From Cohnella hashimotonis (GTDB lineage Bacteria; Bacillota; Bacilli; Paenibacillales; Paenibacillaceae), in NCBI RefSeq assembly GCF_030014955.1, contig NZ_JAGRPV010000001.1, positions 7,502,001 through 7,566,000 on the forward strand: 64,000 bases of DNA, given 5' to 3'. Shown here in pieces: positions 7,818-16,193 of the stretch (the stretch's first letter is position 1; each line of letters starts with the position of its first letter). The notes beneath the pieces are model-generated. The model ran no database searches, had not been told where the DNA came from, and worked only from the letters and a program-made list of their open reading frames with translations. The position numbers were made by a program, and so were the translations under genes.

Positions 7818-9590
7818 CTACAGATCCACCTCGACCATCGATTGCGCCAGCGTCGGATTGTCGGTGATAATGCCGTCGACCTGGAACTTCAGCACTTCCT
7901 TCAGCGCCCGCCTGTCGTTGACCGTCCACACCCAAACCTCGCGGCCGCCCGCATGCGCCTGGTTTACGAGCTGCTTGGTCAGCATGATCTGCTCGACCGT
8001 GTAGAAGTCGACGTCCAGCGCGGACAGATTGCCCAGCGCGAAGTACAGGATTCGCCCGATCTTGATGTCGGGATCGATGGCCCGGATATGCCGCAGCGCG
8101 TCTCCGTCGAACGACTGGACGTAAGCATCCTGCTCCATCCCTGTCTCCCGGATCAGCCTGACGACCTCCTCCGCAAGCGGCTCGCCTGCGCCGTACGGCT
8201 TGAGGTCGACGATCAGCTTGATGCGCCCTTGCGCCTCGGACAGCACCTCGCCCAGCGTCGGGATTCGAACCGTTTCCCCGTTCTCGTCCTCCCCGAGGTC
8301 AAGCCTGCCGAGCTGTGCGTAGGTGAGGTCGGCTATGCGCGCGTTTTTACCGGTCATCCGGAGCAGATTCGCATCATGGAACAGCACCGCGACCCCATCC
8401 TTGGTCAACTGAACATCCAGCTCCGCCGCCGTCATCCCCTTATCGATCGCCGAGAGGATCGCTTGCAGCGAGTTCTCCGGGCTACCGGTCGTGTCGCCCC
8501 GGTGCGCCGCGATCAGCACGCTCCACTTGGCATAGACGAGACTGCCGTTCGCCCGCAAACCGATGAACACCGACAAGCTCACATAGACGACCGCCACGGA
8601 CACGAACAACAGCCTTCTTTTTTGCAGCCCCTTCAAATAACGCCCGACGCGGCCTTCCAGCCGCCCGAGCCTGCTGCGATATATAGCCAAGTGATCCTGC
8701 GGCTTCACGCCATGGGAACGGCCGAAGTTGTAAAATAGCCGCGTCAGCAGGATGATGTTGACCGGCAGGAGCAGCAAGGCGAACATGTACGTCAGAATGG
8801 TTGACAATGTCAGCGAATAATGACGGGAAAAGATCGTCAGCACGTTAATGTTCAGCCAGGAAGGCAGATAGGACAGCGATGAGATTGCAGTCGAGCCCGC
8901 CGCGAAGACGATTGCGTTGAACAGGAACAGCGACAGGAAGAGCTGCGTTCGCCTGCCCCGCGTCAGCGCCTGACTGCTGCGAATCGCCTGGGTCGTCGTC
9001 TTGCCCTCCAGCACGATGAAGTGCAGCGCGAATATCCATCGCAGCAGCGCGTACAGCGCGGCGACGATCAGAAGCGCGTACACGAACGTCATCGTGAACG
9101 ACGCATCCAGCACCTCGCGGTCCACGAAGACAGGAACGTTGAACAACGCGTAAAACGAAGCCGACAGCGGCGAGTCGATGAACGGGATCAGCACGAGCAG
9201 CATGAACAGCAGTTGAAAAATACCGAAGCCGAGCAGCCGCGGCGTTTGTCGGATCGTCGTTTTCACTGCGTCCGCAATCGCGATATTTTTGCCGAAATAA
9301 TGCTGCTGCACGAGTACGATCAGCACGATCAGTTCGATCAGCACGGCGAGGGACGCGACCAAGCCGATCAGCGCGAGGCCCAGCACGCCGTTGTAGCTGA
9401 GCCCAAGCCGGTAGACATCCCCGTTGAGCAGGGAGCCGGAGCCGACGACCGTCAGAATCCGGTTGAACATGTACGTAATGACGGGTACGACGATGAAGCT
9501 CGTGGCCAGCATATACAAATATTCAAAAAGCAGGAGCTTCGGATACGTGGCGCGAAAATCGCGGAAGGCTCTGCCAAGCAGTCGGAACAT
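7818..9590 (-). CDS. Membrane-anchored glycerophosphodiester phosphodiesterase
   Basis: A 590-residue protein in two parts. Residues 1-345 carry about six to seven membrane helices typical of the GPDPase membrane domain. Residues ~358-590 form the GDPD barrel: AAHRGDTTGSPENS (His363, Arg364), then AAELDVQLTKDG and LFHD with the acidic metal and catalytic residues. The enzyme hydrolyses glycerophosphodiesters to sn-glycerol-3-phosphate and an alcohol. The catalytic part probably faces outward, where it could act on lipid or teichoic acid breakdown products. Start is ATG 9590 with a weak GGGATG site. It appears monocistronic. Confidence 0.92.
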   Translation of the reverse strand: MFRLLGRAFRDFRATYPKLLLFEYLYMLATSFIVVPVITYMFNRILTVVGSGSLLNGDVYRLGLSYNGVLGLALIGLVASLAVLIELIVLIVLVQQHYFGKNIAIADAVKTTIRQTPRLLGFGIFQLLFMLLVLIPFIDSPLSASFYALFNVPVFVDREVLDASFTMTFVYALLIVAALYALLRWIFALHFIVLEGKTTTQAIRSSQALTRGRRTQLFLSLFLFNAIVFAAGSTAISSLSYLPSWLNINVLTIFSRHYSLTLSTILTYMFALLLLPVNIILLTRLFYNFGRSHGVKPQDHLAIYRSRLGRLEGRVGRYLKGLQKRRLLFVSVAVVYVSLSVFIGLRANGSLVYAKWSVLIAAHRGDTTGSPENSLQAILSAIDKGMTAAELDVQLTKDGVAVLFHDANLLRMTGKNARIADLTYAQLGRLDLGEDENGETVRIPTLGEVLSEAQGRIKLIVDLKPYGAGEPLAEEVVRLIRETGMEQDAYVQSFDGDALRHIRAIDPDIKIGRILYFALGNLSALDVDFYTVEQIMLTKQLVNQAHAGGREVWVWTVNDRRALKEVLKFQVDGIITDNPTLAQSMVEVDL

Positions 9591-9758
9591 ATCGATTCAT
9601 CCCAGTTCTAAAGTGAAGTATGAAGGCCTGTGAAGCCCGGGTCTTCTAATCATACCATCCTCGTAAAGTGCCCCCCGGGTTCAATTTTCCCGCCCTTGGA
9701 ACGCCGGACTAGGCATACGCATACCTTATCCTATGTTCAAACAGACGGAGGTATCGCC

Positions 9759-10073
9759 ATGAGCTTGCCTTACACCGCCGGCGGCGCAACAACGCCGCTC
9801 TATCAATGCGCTTCCCATGTCCATGAAGCGCTGAAATCCGTGAAGGACCATATGCACGGGCTGTGCGCCCAGCACGCCGGCAAGCTGGCCAGAGTCGAGA
9901 CGCTTGAAGGCGACGTGTTCGAGGGACACCTCATGCACTGCGACAGAGGCATCCTGTACATGAGCATACCCGACACCCGTGCCTTCTTCCCCGGGCCGCA
10001 GGTTCCGTTCGGGAATCCCGGCTTCGTGCTGCCGCTCGTGCTCTTCAACCTGCTGACCATCTCGCTGCTCTAG
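9759..10073 (+). CDS. Small uncharacterised protein (LSm-like barrel suspected)
   Basis: The 104-residue product starts at ATG 9759, 7 bases after CGGAGG; the longer frame upstream has no ribosome site. Residues 30-75 read as a small beta barrel (GKLARVETLEGDVFEGHLMHC) reminiscent of an LSm/Sm-like or SH3-like fold. The end is hydrophobic (VLPLVLFNLLTISLL). A second small gene follows after 41 bases and both end at one terminator, so they are probably co-transcribed. A spore-related role would fit the lineage, but nothing in the sequence proves it. Confidence 0.7.
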   Translation: MSLPYTAGGATTPLYQCASHVHEALKSVKDHMHGLCAQHAGKLARVETLEGDVFEGHLMHCDRGILYMSIPDTRAFFPGPQVPFGNPGFVLPLVLFNLLTISLL

Positions 10074-10114
10074 TCGCAGCAGCCAGCCTCATTAATGACG
10101 AGGAGTGAGAAATA

Positions 10115-10408
10115 ATGGCCTTTATGCCACCTATCGGACCGCAAGGCACGCAGCAGGCGCCTACCGCGCCGCCGCCGCAGTCTCCGCCGCCGAGACCGCT
10201 CACCGCATCCGCCCTGGCCGTCGACCCCGGCGCCATCCGCGGCTGCCTGTTCCGCAACACGTACATCTGGCCAACGAACGGCCAAGGTTTCTGGTTCTAT
10301 CCGACGTTCGTCGGCAGAACCTCGGTATCCGGCTTCCGGTGGAACGGCTTCTTCTGGATGTATTCCGGGATCAGCCTGGACCGGATCGAGTCGTTTACGT
10401 GCTTCTGA
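10115..10408 (+). CDS. Small Pro- and aromatic-rich uncharacterised protein
   Basis: A 97-residue protein with a proline-rich N-terminus (PPPQSPPPRP, residues 20-30) and a C-terminal half full of Phe, Trp and Tyr (GFWFYPTFVG, FFWMYSGISL). GAGGAG lies about 9 bases before ATG 10115. No signal peptide is seen. The composition recalls small spore-coat or surface proteins of bacilli, but I do not recognise a family. It is the second gene of a two-gene unit and is followed directly by a strong terminator. Confidence 0.7.
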   Translation: MAFMPPIGPQGTQQAPTAPPPQSPPPRPLTASALAVDPGAIRGCLFRNTYIWPTNGQGFWFYPTFVGRTSVSGFRWNGFFWMYSGISLDRIESFTCF

Positions 10409-10429
10409 GTAGGATTCGCAAAAAAGAAG

Positions 10430-10458
10430 CGGGCGCCGGATCGACCGGCGCCCGTTTT
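10430..10458 (+). terminator. Intrinsic terminator
   Basis: A perfect 10-bp stem, CGGGCGCCGG with CCGGCGCCCG, has a 5-base loop and is followed by TTTT. It ends the small two-gene unit and sits between converging genes. Confidence 0.9.
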
Positions 10459-10463
10459 GACGT

Positions 10464-11732
10464 TTATGGCTGAATCTCGTCCGCCGTCCACGTGAACGCC
10501 CAGGGGCCGCGCAGAACTGCGGTCGGTCTCCTGAACGTCACGATGACCGACTTGGCGTCGGGCTCGACCTCGAACTCCATGTACGCGACCGCTCCGGTGC
10601 GTTCATCCAGCTTGGCCATCGAGCTCCTGTCGACATCAAGGTTATACAGCATGCGGTCCGGCTGCCCCTCTGCGTGAAGGTCCGTATAGATCCGCAGACT
10701 GCCCGGCTTCATGCGTTCGGTCTTCGTAATCGTGACTGGGTATCCCGCGATCTCGAACGTCTTGTTTAGCCCATTGGTCGTAACGGCCGGTAGCTTCACG
10801 GTCACCTCGTCAGGATAAGCGACGCTGATCTCCGGAATACTCATCGTATACGCAGCCCCTAGCCGGTCGCTTAGCGGAAAATAAAATTCGCTCTGCGGAG
10901 CGCCCGTGCCTCGCACGAACGATAGCTCGAGCGGTGTCCCCGTTTCATCCTTCACGGTCAGAGGATTGTTCGAGCCATATCGCGCCGCTGTGATAATCCC
11001 ATAGCTGTCGATCCGAAAAGATGTCTGAGGCGGCGATACCAGCGCAATCCTCGCCCTGTCGCCGACGCGGTCTGCAATCGCAGTCACGGAGAGTCCGTTT
11101 ACCGACGCAGTCTTGCCCAGCTCCGGGTAGCTAGCGGCGGCATCCGCCTGGTCGAGACGCGCCTCTACTTCCCTCACGGGTTGCAGCGGCAGCCGCAGTT
11201 TGATCGCGCCTTTGAGATCAAGCTTGCCTTCGCTCCAGAAGGAAGCAGTCCACTCTCCCGCTGCCCATGTGCTCATACTGCGCGGTATTTTGAACACGTC
11301 ACCCTGCTCATTCACCAGTTCCAAACTCTCTACGCGCGGCGCCTGCTCTCCCGCCATCGTTATATATGTCATCTCTTTGTCGGACAAGATGCCGGTGATC
11401 GTGATTTTGCCTTGGCCAACGTTCAGCACAATCGGCTTCTTCAGCACGTACCGCTCGGACGGCGTCTCCTCCTCCGACACGATCCCCGTGCCCGGCGAAA
11501 ATTGAAACGTCTTGCGCAGCGCAGCCCATACCCGGTCATGGTTCGCGATGCCCGCCGACAGGACGAGCAGCGCCAGCAGGGCGGCGGCGGTCGCCAGCGC
11601 GCGCTTGCGCCGACGCCCTTCCGGACGCTGCCGTTCCCGTGCCGCCGCCGCGATCCCCGCACGGCTCCGCTCGCGAAGCTCGTCCGGGAGGGGGATCGTC
11701 TCCATCAACCTTTTCATATCATCGGTAGGCAT
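10464..11732 (-). CDS. Membrane anti-sigma factor with DUF4179-like ectodomain
   Basis: A 422-residue single-pass protein. Residues 1-45 are a charged cytoplasmic segment, one membrane helix follows (ALATAAALLALLVLSAGIA, residues 46-64), and the remaining ~355 residues are an extracellular beta-rich domain of the DUF4179 type. Its start overlaps the end of the ECF sigma gene by 14 bases, the usual layout of a sigma factor and its membrane-bound inhibitor. It probably holds the sigma factor at the membrane until an envelope signal is sensed. A GGAGGGG site lies inside the sigma gene, before ATG 11732. Confidence 0.82.
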   Translation of the reverse strand: MPTDDMKRLMETIPLPDELRERSRAGIAAAARERQRPEGRRRKRALATAAALLALLVLSAGIANHDRVWAALRKTFQFSPGTGIVSEEETPSERYVLKKPIVLNVGQGKITITGILSDKEMTYITMAGEQAPRVESLELVNEQGDVFKIPRSMSTWAAGEWTASFWSEGKLDLKGAIKLRLPLQPVREVEARLDQADAAASYPELGKTASVNGLSVTAIADRVGDRARIALVSPPQTSFRIDSYGIITAARYGSNNPLTVKDETGTPLELSFVRGTGAPQSEFYFPLSDRLGAAYTMSIPEISVAYPDEVTVKLPAVTTNGLNKTFEIAGYPVTITKTERMKPGSLRIYTDLHAEGQPDRMLYNLDVDRSSMAKLDERTGAVAYMEFEVEPDAKSVIVTFRRPTAVLRGPWAFTWTADEIQP

Positions 11733-12267
11733 CCTGCCCCTCCTCTCCCGCTCGCTGCTTCAGCCTCGCCAGCGCGCGGTACAGCATCGTCTTCGTTGTT
11801 CCAAGCGGCAGCTCCAGCACCTCGGACACTTCGCGGATCGTCAGGTCGTAATAATATCGGAGCAAAACCACTTGCTTCTCATTCAAGTCCAGCGCCTCAA
11901 GCAGCGCTTGAAGCGAGAGCGCCAGCGGAATATCGGTCTCGTCTTCCACGATCAGCTTCGCCTCGTATGACGGATCCCACGCCGAGACGTTTTTCCGCCG
12001 CCGATAGATGTCCGTGGCGCAGCGAATCGCGATTTTCATCAGCCAGGTTTTGAAAAATGGCGGCTCCTTTAATCGGCCGATCGCCTTATAAGAGCGGTAG
12101 GCCGTCTCCTGCACGGCGTCCAGCGCATCCTCGGGGTTGCCCAGATACACGAATGCCGCGCGGTACAGATCGCCTTCGTACTGTCCGAACAGCTCCGCAT
12201 ACGCCTCGCTGTCGCCTTTTTGCGCTCGTTTGAGTAGCTCCAGAATCTCCATCACCCGCTTTGCCAT
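11719..12267 (-). CDS. ECF RNA polymerase sigma factor
   Basis: A 182-residue ECF sigma factor. Region 2 covers residues ~20-90 (YRAAFVYLGNPEDALDAVQE, then PFFKTWLMKIAIR) and region 4 covers ~125-175, with the helix-turn-helix LTIREVSEVLELPLGTTKTM. Its size and layout resemble the SigV/SigW branch. It is co-transcribed with the anti-sigma gene overlapping its 3' end. The start could be ATG 12267 or the ATG five codons later; neither has a strong ribosome site, which suggests low basal translation. The regulon is not visible here. Confidence 0.9.
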   Translation of the reverse strand: MAKRVMEILELLKRAQKGDSEAYAELFGQYEGDLYRAAFVYLGNPEDALDAVQETAYRSYKAIGRLKEPPFFKTWLMKIAIRCATDIYRRRKNVSAWDPSYEAKLIVEDETDIPLALSLQALLEALDLNEKQVVLLRYYYDLTIREVSEVLELPLGTTKTMLYRALARLKQRAGEEGQDAYR

Positions 12268-12347
12268 TGCTACAGCTTCTATACATTAGACGCGCGGCCG
12301 GCGGATTTGGCTTTGAGTGCGGCCATGTCTCCCGTCCTCGCCAACAA

Positions 12348-12530
12348 TTAGCTGTTAAAAGCATCTATCCGGATACGAATCCCTGCCTGCAAAGAAATAA
12401 TGGCTCAAAAGCATCTAATCCGCCCGCATCGGCCGATTTTCATTCTTTTGCCGTAAATTAAATGCCTTCTAGCAACTATTCAATGCAGAATATCGGGCCG
12501 CGAGTAATTAACTGCCTTTTAACACTTATC
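12348..12530. repeat. Composite inverted repeat element, copy A (2 forward + 2 reversed motifs)
   Basis: Four ~22-bp motifs fill this gap of more than 300 bases. Two are in one orientation (TTAGCTGTTAAAAGCATCTA at 12348 and a relative at 12398) and two in the other (12458-12479 and 12506-12530, ending TAACTGCCTTTTAACACT). The AAAAG/CCTT cores are 50 bases apart within each pair, and about 38 bases separate the pairs. Spacers are unrelated. Copies B (15961) and C (24800) have the same architecture. Copy A is the most diverged. No gene was found in the rest of 12268-12653. Confidence 0.8.
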
Positions 12531-12653
12531 GCACCTCTACGCCACGCCTGACAACGCAAAAAGCCGGACGCTCCCGCGCCCGACTCTTCATGTATTCCGT
12601 CCGTTCCGCATCGCTCGCTGCCCCGGCCCGATTCAGTCAGACGAAGTCCCGCC

Positions 12654-13475
12654 CTACTCCAGCTTCGCCGCCGACACCTCGCGGCGCGCCTCGCCGCCCT
12701 CGCCCGTGCCCGTGCCTTTGCCCTTGCCGCCCGACAGCAGCCAGCCGCCTACGGCAATCAGGATAAGCACGACGTAGAACGTCAGCTTCCAGGCCGCGGA
12801 CTCCGCGAAGTCGTGCGGGATGACGTGCAGCGACGGATGCGCCAGTGTGTGCACCGCGAGCTTGACGCCGACCCAGCCGACGATGACGAAAGCGGCGATC
12901 TCGAGGGACGGCCGGCTCTCGAGCAGCTTCACGAACAGGTTGGCCGCGAAGCGCATGATCAAGAGGCCGAGGAAGCCGCCGAGGAAAATGACGGCGAAGT
13001 GTCCGCCGTCCATGCCGCCGATGCGCGGCAGGGTCGTCTCCGGCAGCGCCACTGCGAGCGCTACGGCCGCGAGGATTGAGTCGATCGCGAAGGCAATGTC
13101 GGCGACCTCCACTTTGACGACGGTCATCCAGAATCCCGACTTGGGCTTCGCGCCCGTGTGCGGCTCCGCGTCCCGCTCGCCCTTTTTCACGATTGCTTTT
13201 CTGAAAATATGATTGAGTGCGATAAACAGCAAATACAGCGCCCCGATCGCCTGCACCTGCCAGACGTCCACCAGAAACGAAATCGCGAACAGCGAGGCGA
13301 AGCGGAACACGAACGCCCCCGCCAGACCGTAAAACAAAGCTTTCTTCCGTTCCTTCTCCGGCAGATGCTTGACCATGATCGCCAGCACGAGCGCGTTGTC
13401 GGCGGCGAGCAGCCCCTCGAGCGCGATCAGCACGAGCAGCACCCAGCCGTACTCCATCAGCAATGCGAAGTCCAT
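12654..13475 (-). CDS. TerC-family integral membrane protein (probable Mn2+ exporter)
   Basis: A 273-residue TerC-family protein with about seven membrane helices. Acidic residues lie in the membrane motifs EGLLAADNALVLA and VEVADIAFAIDSILA, which is the TerC signature. Some TerC proteins export Mn2+ or help metalate exported enzymes. ATG 13475 follows AAGGAGG by 7 bases; the frame upstream of it is non-coding leader RNA. A yybP-ykoY riboswitch precedes it, which supports manganese-controlled expression. The C-terminal tail (GGKGKGTGTGEGGEARR) is hydrophilic and low in complexity. Confidence 0.93.
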   Translation of the reverse strand: MDFALLMEYGWVLLVLIALEGLLAADNALVLAIMVKHLPEKERKKALFYGLAGAFVFRFASLFAISFLVDVWQVQAIGALYLLFIALNHIFRKAIVKKGERDAEPHTGAKPKSGFWMTVVKVEVADIAFAIDSILAAVALAVALPETTLPRIGGMDGGHFAVIFLGGFLGLLIMRFAANLFVKLLESRPSLEIAAFVIVGWVGVKLAVHTLAHPSLHVIPHDFAESAAWKLTFYVVLILIAVGGWLLSGGKGKGTGTGEGGEARREVSAAKLE

Positions 13476-13540
13476 GATTGTGCCTCCTTCTAACTGAAGT
13501 TGTATCGGATCGCCGGCCTGCAGCCCGTTCTTCCCTCGAA

Positions 13541-13675
13541 CAAAACAAAACGAGACCTCTGCCTTGTTCAAGGGCAAAGGTCTCGCTAACAATGCCATAG
13601 TCGGCAATGCCAATAAAGCCGGAGAGCAAGCTCTCGTATTGACGACTTTACTGTAACAGCTACTCCCCTTTGGAG
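13541..13675 (-). ncRNA. yybP-ykoY manganese riboswitch with terminator
   Basis: On the minus strand the leader of terC has the family core AAAGGGGAGTAGC (13659-13671), followed by the second conserved stretch with GCGAGACCTTTGCC. The latter pairs with GGCAGAGGTCTCG to make a stem of about 13 bp followed by TTTTGTTTTG (terminator arms at 13551-13563 and 13573-13586). ACCTTTGCC is shared by the aptamer and the terminator, so Mn2+ binding should free transcription into terC. The recognition rests on the two conserved cores seen by eye. Confidence 0.88.
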
Positions 13676-13761
13676 TCGGTATGCGGTAAAAGATTGCGGC
13701 GAAGCGCGATCCTGAGTTTGTACGGCTTGGCAGGCTGGAGGTTTCAAAAAAATTAGCGCCG

Positions 13762-15717
13762 CTACAGCAGATGCATCTTCGCCTCCGCCTCCTGCCACGG
13801 CACCGTATATCCGCTCCCTTTGGCGCAAAAGATCGAAGAGGACGTGTACAGCGGATCCGCGTCCTTCCTGTAGCCTTTTCGATCGATGACCTCCTGCGCA
13901 TTATGGCAGTCGCCGTAGCCGCCGAAGACGCAGCGGATGCTGCCCCGGCCGTGCGTGAAGGCGGCCAGCTCCGTCGCATAGTTCATAAAAGTGGCCACGG
14001 GCGCCCGACCGGTCACGATCGCATGCGTATCCGTCGTGTGCGGCGGCTCGAATTGTCCGCTGGCGCGCTGAATGTCGGACAACACCCGGCCCATCTCGTC
14101 GATGCCCACTTTAATTTTGAAATCGTAAAAGGGCTCGAGCAGCGCATTCTCCGCCTTCTCCAACCCCTGCCGCAGCGCCCGGAAGGCCGCCTCGCGAAAG
14201 TCGCCGCCGTGCGTATGCTCGTTGTGCGCGGCGCCCCGCAGCAGCGTAATCTTGAGGTCCGTGACCGGCATGCCCGTCAAAAGCCCGTGATGCTCCCGCT
14301 CGTAGAGATGTGCCCTCACGAGATTCTGGTTGCCCGTGCTGAATTCGTTGGGATGGCAGACGCTCGCGAACGCGATCCCGCTGCCCCGCTCTCCCGGCTC
14401 GAGCAGCAGGTGCACTTCGGCGTAGTGCCGCAGCGGCTCGAAATGCCCGTACCCTTTGACGGCCGCACGGATCGTTTCTTTGTACAAAATCTCCGGCGGC
14501 CCGAAGGATACGTCCATCCCGAACCGCTCCTTCGCCACCTGCTCCAGCACTTCAAGCTGGATCAGACCCATGACGTGCAGGCGAATCTCCTGCAGGCTCT
14601 CCTCCCAGACGACATTCAGAGACGGATCTTCGGCATTCAGCATCTGAAAAGCGCGCAGCACGTCCTTGACGTTCAGCGATGCGGGGTAGATCACCTTGGA
14701 CTGCAGCGTAGGCACCATCTCATACGCCTGCTTGTCCGAATATACGCCGAGCCCGAGGCCGGTCTCGGCCGCTGACAGTCCGGTGACTGCGATCAGGTCG
14801 CCGGCAGCCGCACGGTCCACCGCCTGCGATCGACTTCCGTTAAATGTCGTCAGCCGCGTGACTTTTTCCGTGCAGCGGATGTCGCCGCACGCGTACGAGA
14901 GCTCGTCCCGCACCTGTAGCGTGCCGCTCAGGACCTTGACGAAGGTCAGGCGCACGTCGTTCGCGTCGTGCCGAATCTTGTAGACTCGCCCGCCGAACGG
15001 CGCCGCCTCGTCATAATCGGCCGTCGTCAGCAGATGCAGCTGCGCCAGAAATTCCGCCACGCCGGTGTCCTGCAGCGCAGAACCGCTCGCGCACGGGAAG
15101 AGTCGACCTTCGCGAATCAGCGTCCGCAGCGCCTCCAGCCAATAAGTCGGATCACCCCGTCCCTCCAGGAATGCTTCCAGAAGCGCTTCGTCCCGCTCAG
15201 CGAGACGCTCCCGCAGCGGTTCGCCGACGGTGCCTTCCGCCGCAAGGCTTCCCCCGATCGACACCGCGTCCGGCGTGAGATGCATGCGAATCTCCGCCAG
15301 AACGCCTTCCGCGTCGGCGCCGACCCGGTCCGTTTTATTGATAAAAAAGAACGTCGGCACGCGATGCTTGCGCAGCAGCTGCCAGACGGTCTCGGTGTGC
15401 CCCTGCACGCCCTCCGCCGCGCTCACGATGACGATGGCGTAGTCCATGACCAGCACGGCCCGCTCCATCTCCGGCGAGAAGTCGACGTGCCCCGGCGTAT
15501 CGATCAGATAGTAGGTGTCGCCTTTATAAGCCAGGACCGCCTGGTCCGCAAACACCGTAATCCCCCGCGCCCGCTCGATCTCGTGGCTGTCCAGGTAAGC
15601 GTCCTTGTGATCGACCCGCCCCCGCGCCCGGATGCTGTTCGTATGATAAAGCAGCTGTTCCGCAAAGGTCGTTTTGCCCGCATCCACGTGCGCGAACAGT
15701 CCGATCGTCTTCCGCAT
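13762..15717 (-). CDS. TetM/OtrA-like ribosomal protection GTPase (EF-G paralogue)
   Basis: A 651-residue translational GTPase. The N-terminal G domain carries AHVDAGKTT (residues 9-17), ITVFADQA (switch I end), DTPGHVDF (G3) and NKTD (G4). EF-G-like domains II-V follow, ending with the C-terminal loop region SIFCAKGSGYTVPW. Length matches TetM/Tet(W)/OtrA proteins (about 640 residues), which eject tetracycline from the ribosome. Chromosomal copies in bacilli are often divergent homologues whose drug resistance is untested. Start ATG 15717 follows GAAGAGGGG by about 10 bases. The gene is separated from terC by its riboswitch leader. Confidence 0.9.
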   Translation of the reverse strand: MRKTIGLFAHVDAGKTTFAEQLLYHTNSIRARGRVDHKDAYLDSHEIERARGITVFADQAVLAYKGDTYYLIDTPGHVDFSPEMERAVLVMDYAIVIVSAAEGVQGHTETVWQLLRKHRVPTFFFINKTDRVGADAEGVLAEIRMHLTPDAVSIGGSLAAEGTVGEPLRERLAERDEALLEAFLEGRGDPTYWLEALRTLIREGRLFPCASGSALQDTGVAEFLAQLHLLTTADYDEAAPFGGRVYKIRHDANDVRLTFVKVLSGTLQVRDELSYACGDIRCTEKVTRLTTFNGSRSQAVDRAAAGDLIAVTGLSAAETGLGLGVYSDKQAYEMVPTLQSKVIYPASLNVKDVLRAFQMLNAEDPSLNVVWEESLQEIRLHVMGLIQLEVLEQVAKERFGMDVSFGPPEILYKETIRAAVKGYGHFEPLRHYAEVHLLLEPGERGSGIAFASVCHPNEFSTGNQNLVRAHLYEREHHGLLTGMPVTDLKITLLRGAAHNEHTHGGDFREAAFRALRQGLEKAENALLEPFYDFKIKVGIDEMGRVLSDIQRASGQFEPPHTTDTHAIVTGRAPVATFMNYATELAAFTHGRGSIRCVFGGYGDCHNAQEVIDRKGYRKDADPLYTSSSIFCAKGSGYTVPWQEAEAKMHLL

Positions 15718-15836
15718 GATGATGTGACCCCTCTTCCGTCGCTCATTCCAGCAAATTCGTTACCCCCATTAAAACATAATTGTCCTGAATGAGAATAGCG
15801 GAGGTGGCTTCATCAGGCAGGCAGCAGGGGATGACG

Positions 15837-15946
15837 CAGGTGCAGCGCGGGGTGCGGGCATGCAGGTGCAGCGCGGGGTGCGGGCATGCAGGTGCAGCGC
15901 GGGGTGCGGGCATGCAGGTACAGGTGCAGCGCGGGGTGCGGGCATG
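15837..15946. repeat. 26-bp GC-rich tandem repeat, four copies
   Basis: The unit beginning CAGGTGCAGCGCGGGG recurs at 15837, 15863, 15889 and 15921. The spacing is 26, 26 and then 32 bases, because CAGGTA is partly duplicated before the last copy. It lies upstream of the TetM-like gene and just before composite element B. The frame does not stay open usefully. It is a young minisatellite. Confidence 0.85.
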
Positions 15947-15960
15947 TGGCGGCAAATAAA

Positions 15961-16144
15961 ATAGTTGTCAAAAGGCAGTTAATTTCCTTGCATCGCGACT
16001 CTGCAAACCGATAAGTGTCAAAAGACATCTATTTCCCGATAAACGCCGCCCCAGTCCCGATATACCGCCAGATAACTGCCTTTTGACAACTATTTCTTCT
16101 CGGCTGCCTCGTAAGCGAAAAATAACTGCCTTTTAACCACTATC
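15961..16144. repeat. Composite inverted repeat element, copy B
   Basis: Motif 1 (15961-15985, ATAGTTGTCAAAAGGCAGTT) and motif 2 (16011-16034) are forward and exactly 50 bases apart. Motifs 3 (16072-16094) and 4 (16122-16144, AATAACTGCCTTTTAACC) are reversed and also exactly 50 bases apart. Motif 1 is perfectly complementary to motif 3 over 21 bases. The ~27-base spacers share nothing obvious. This is the best-preserved of three copies in the window and fills the gap between the TetM-like gene and the glycosyltransferase. Confidence 0.88.
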
Positions 16145-16193
16145 ATGCCCGTAGCGCGGCCCATCCAGCCCATTCGAGCTTCGCCCAAGCCCC

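Noticed and set aside
7281..8738. Long plus-strand frame of 485 codons through the 51-bp repeats and the phosphodiesterase
   Set aside because: It owes its length to the repeat period being a multiple of 3 and then runs antisense to the well-supported phosphodiesterase gene. No ribosome site.
12287..12292. CGTCTA as a possible -10 of an ECF-autoregulated promoter before the sigma gene
   Set aside because: No TGAAAC-like -35 is found 16 or 17 bases upstream (only AAAGCC/CAAAGC), so autoregulation is not supported.
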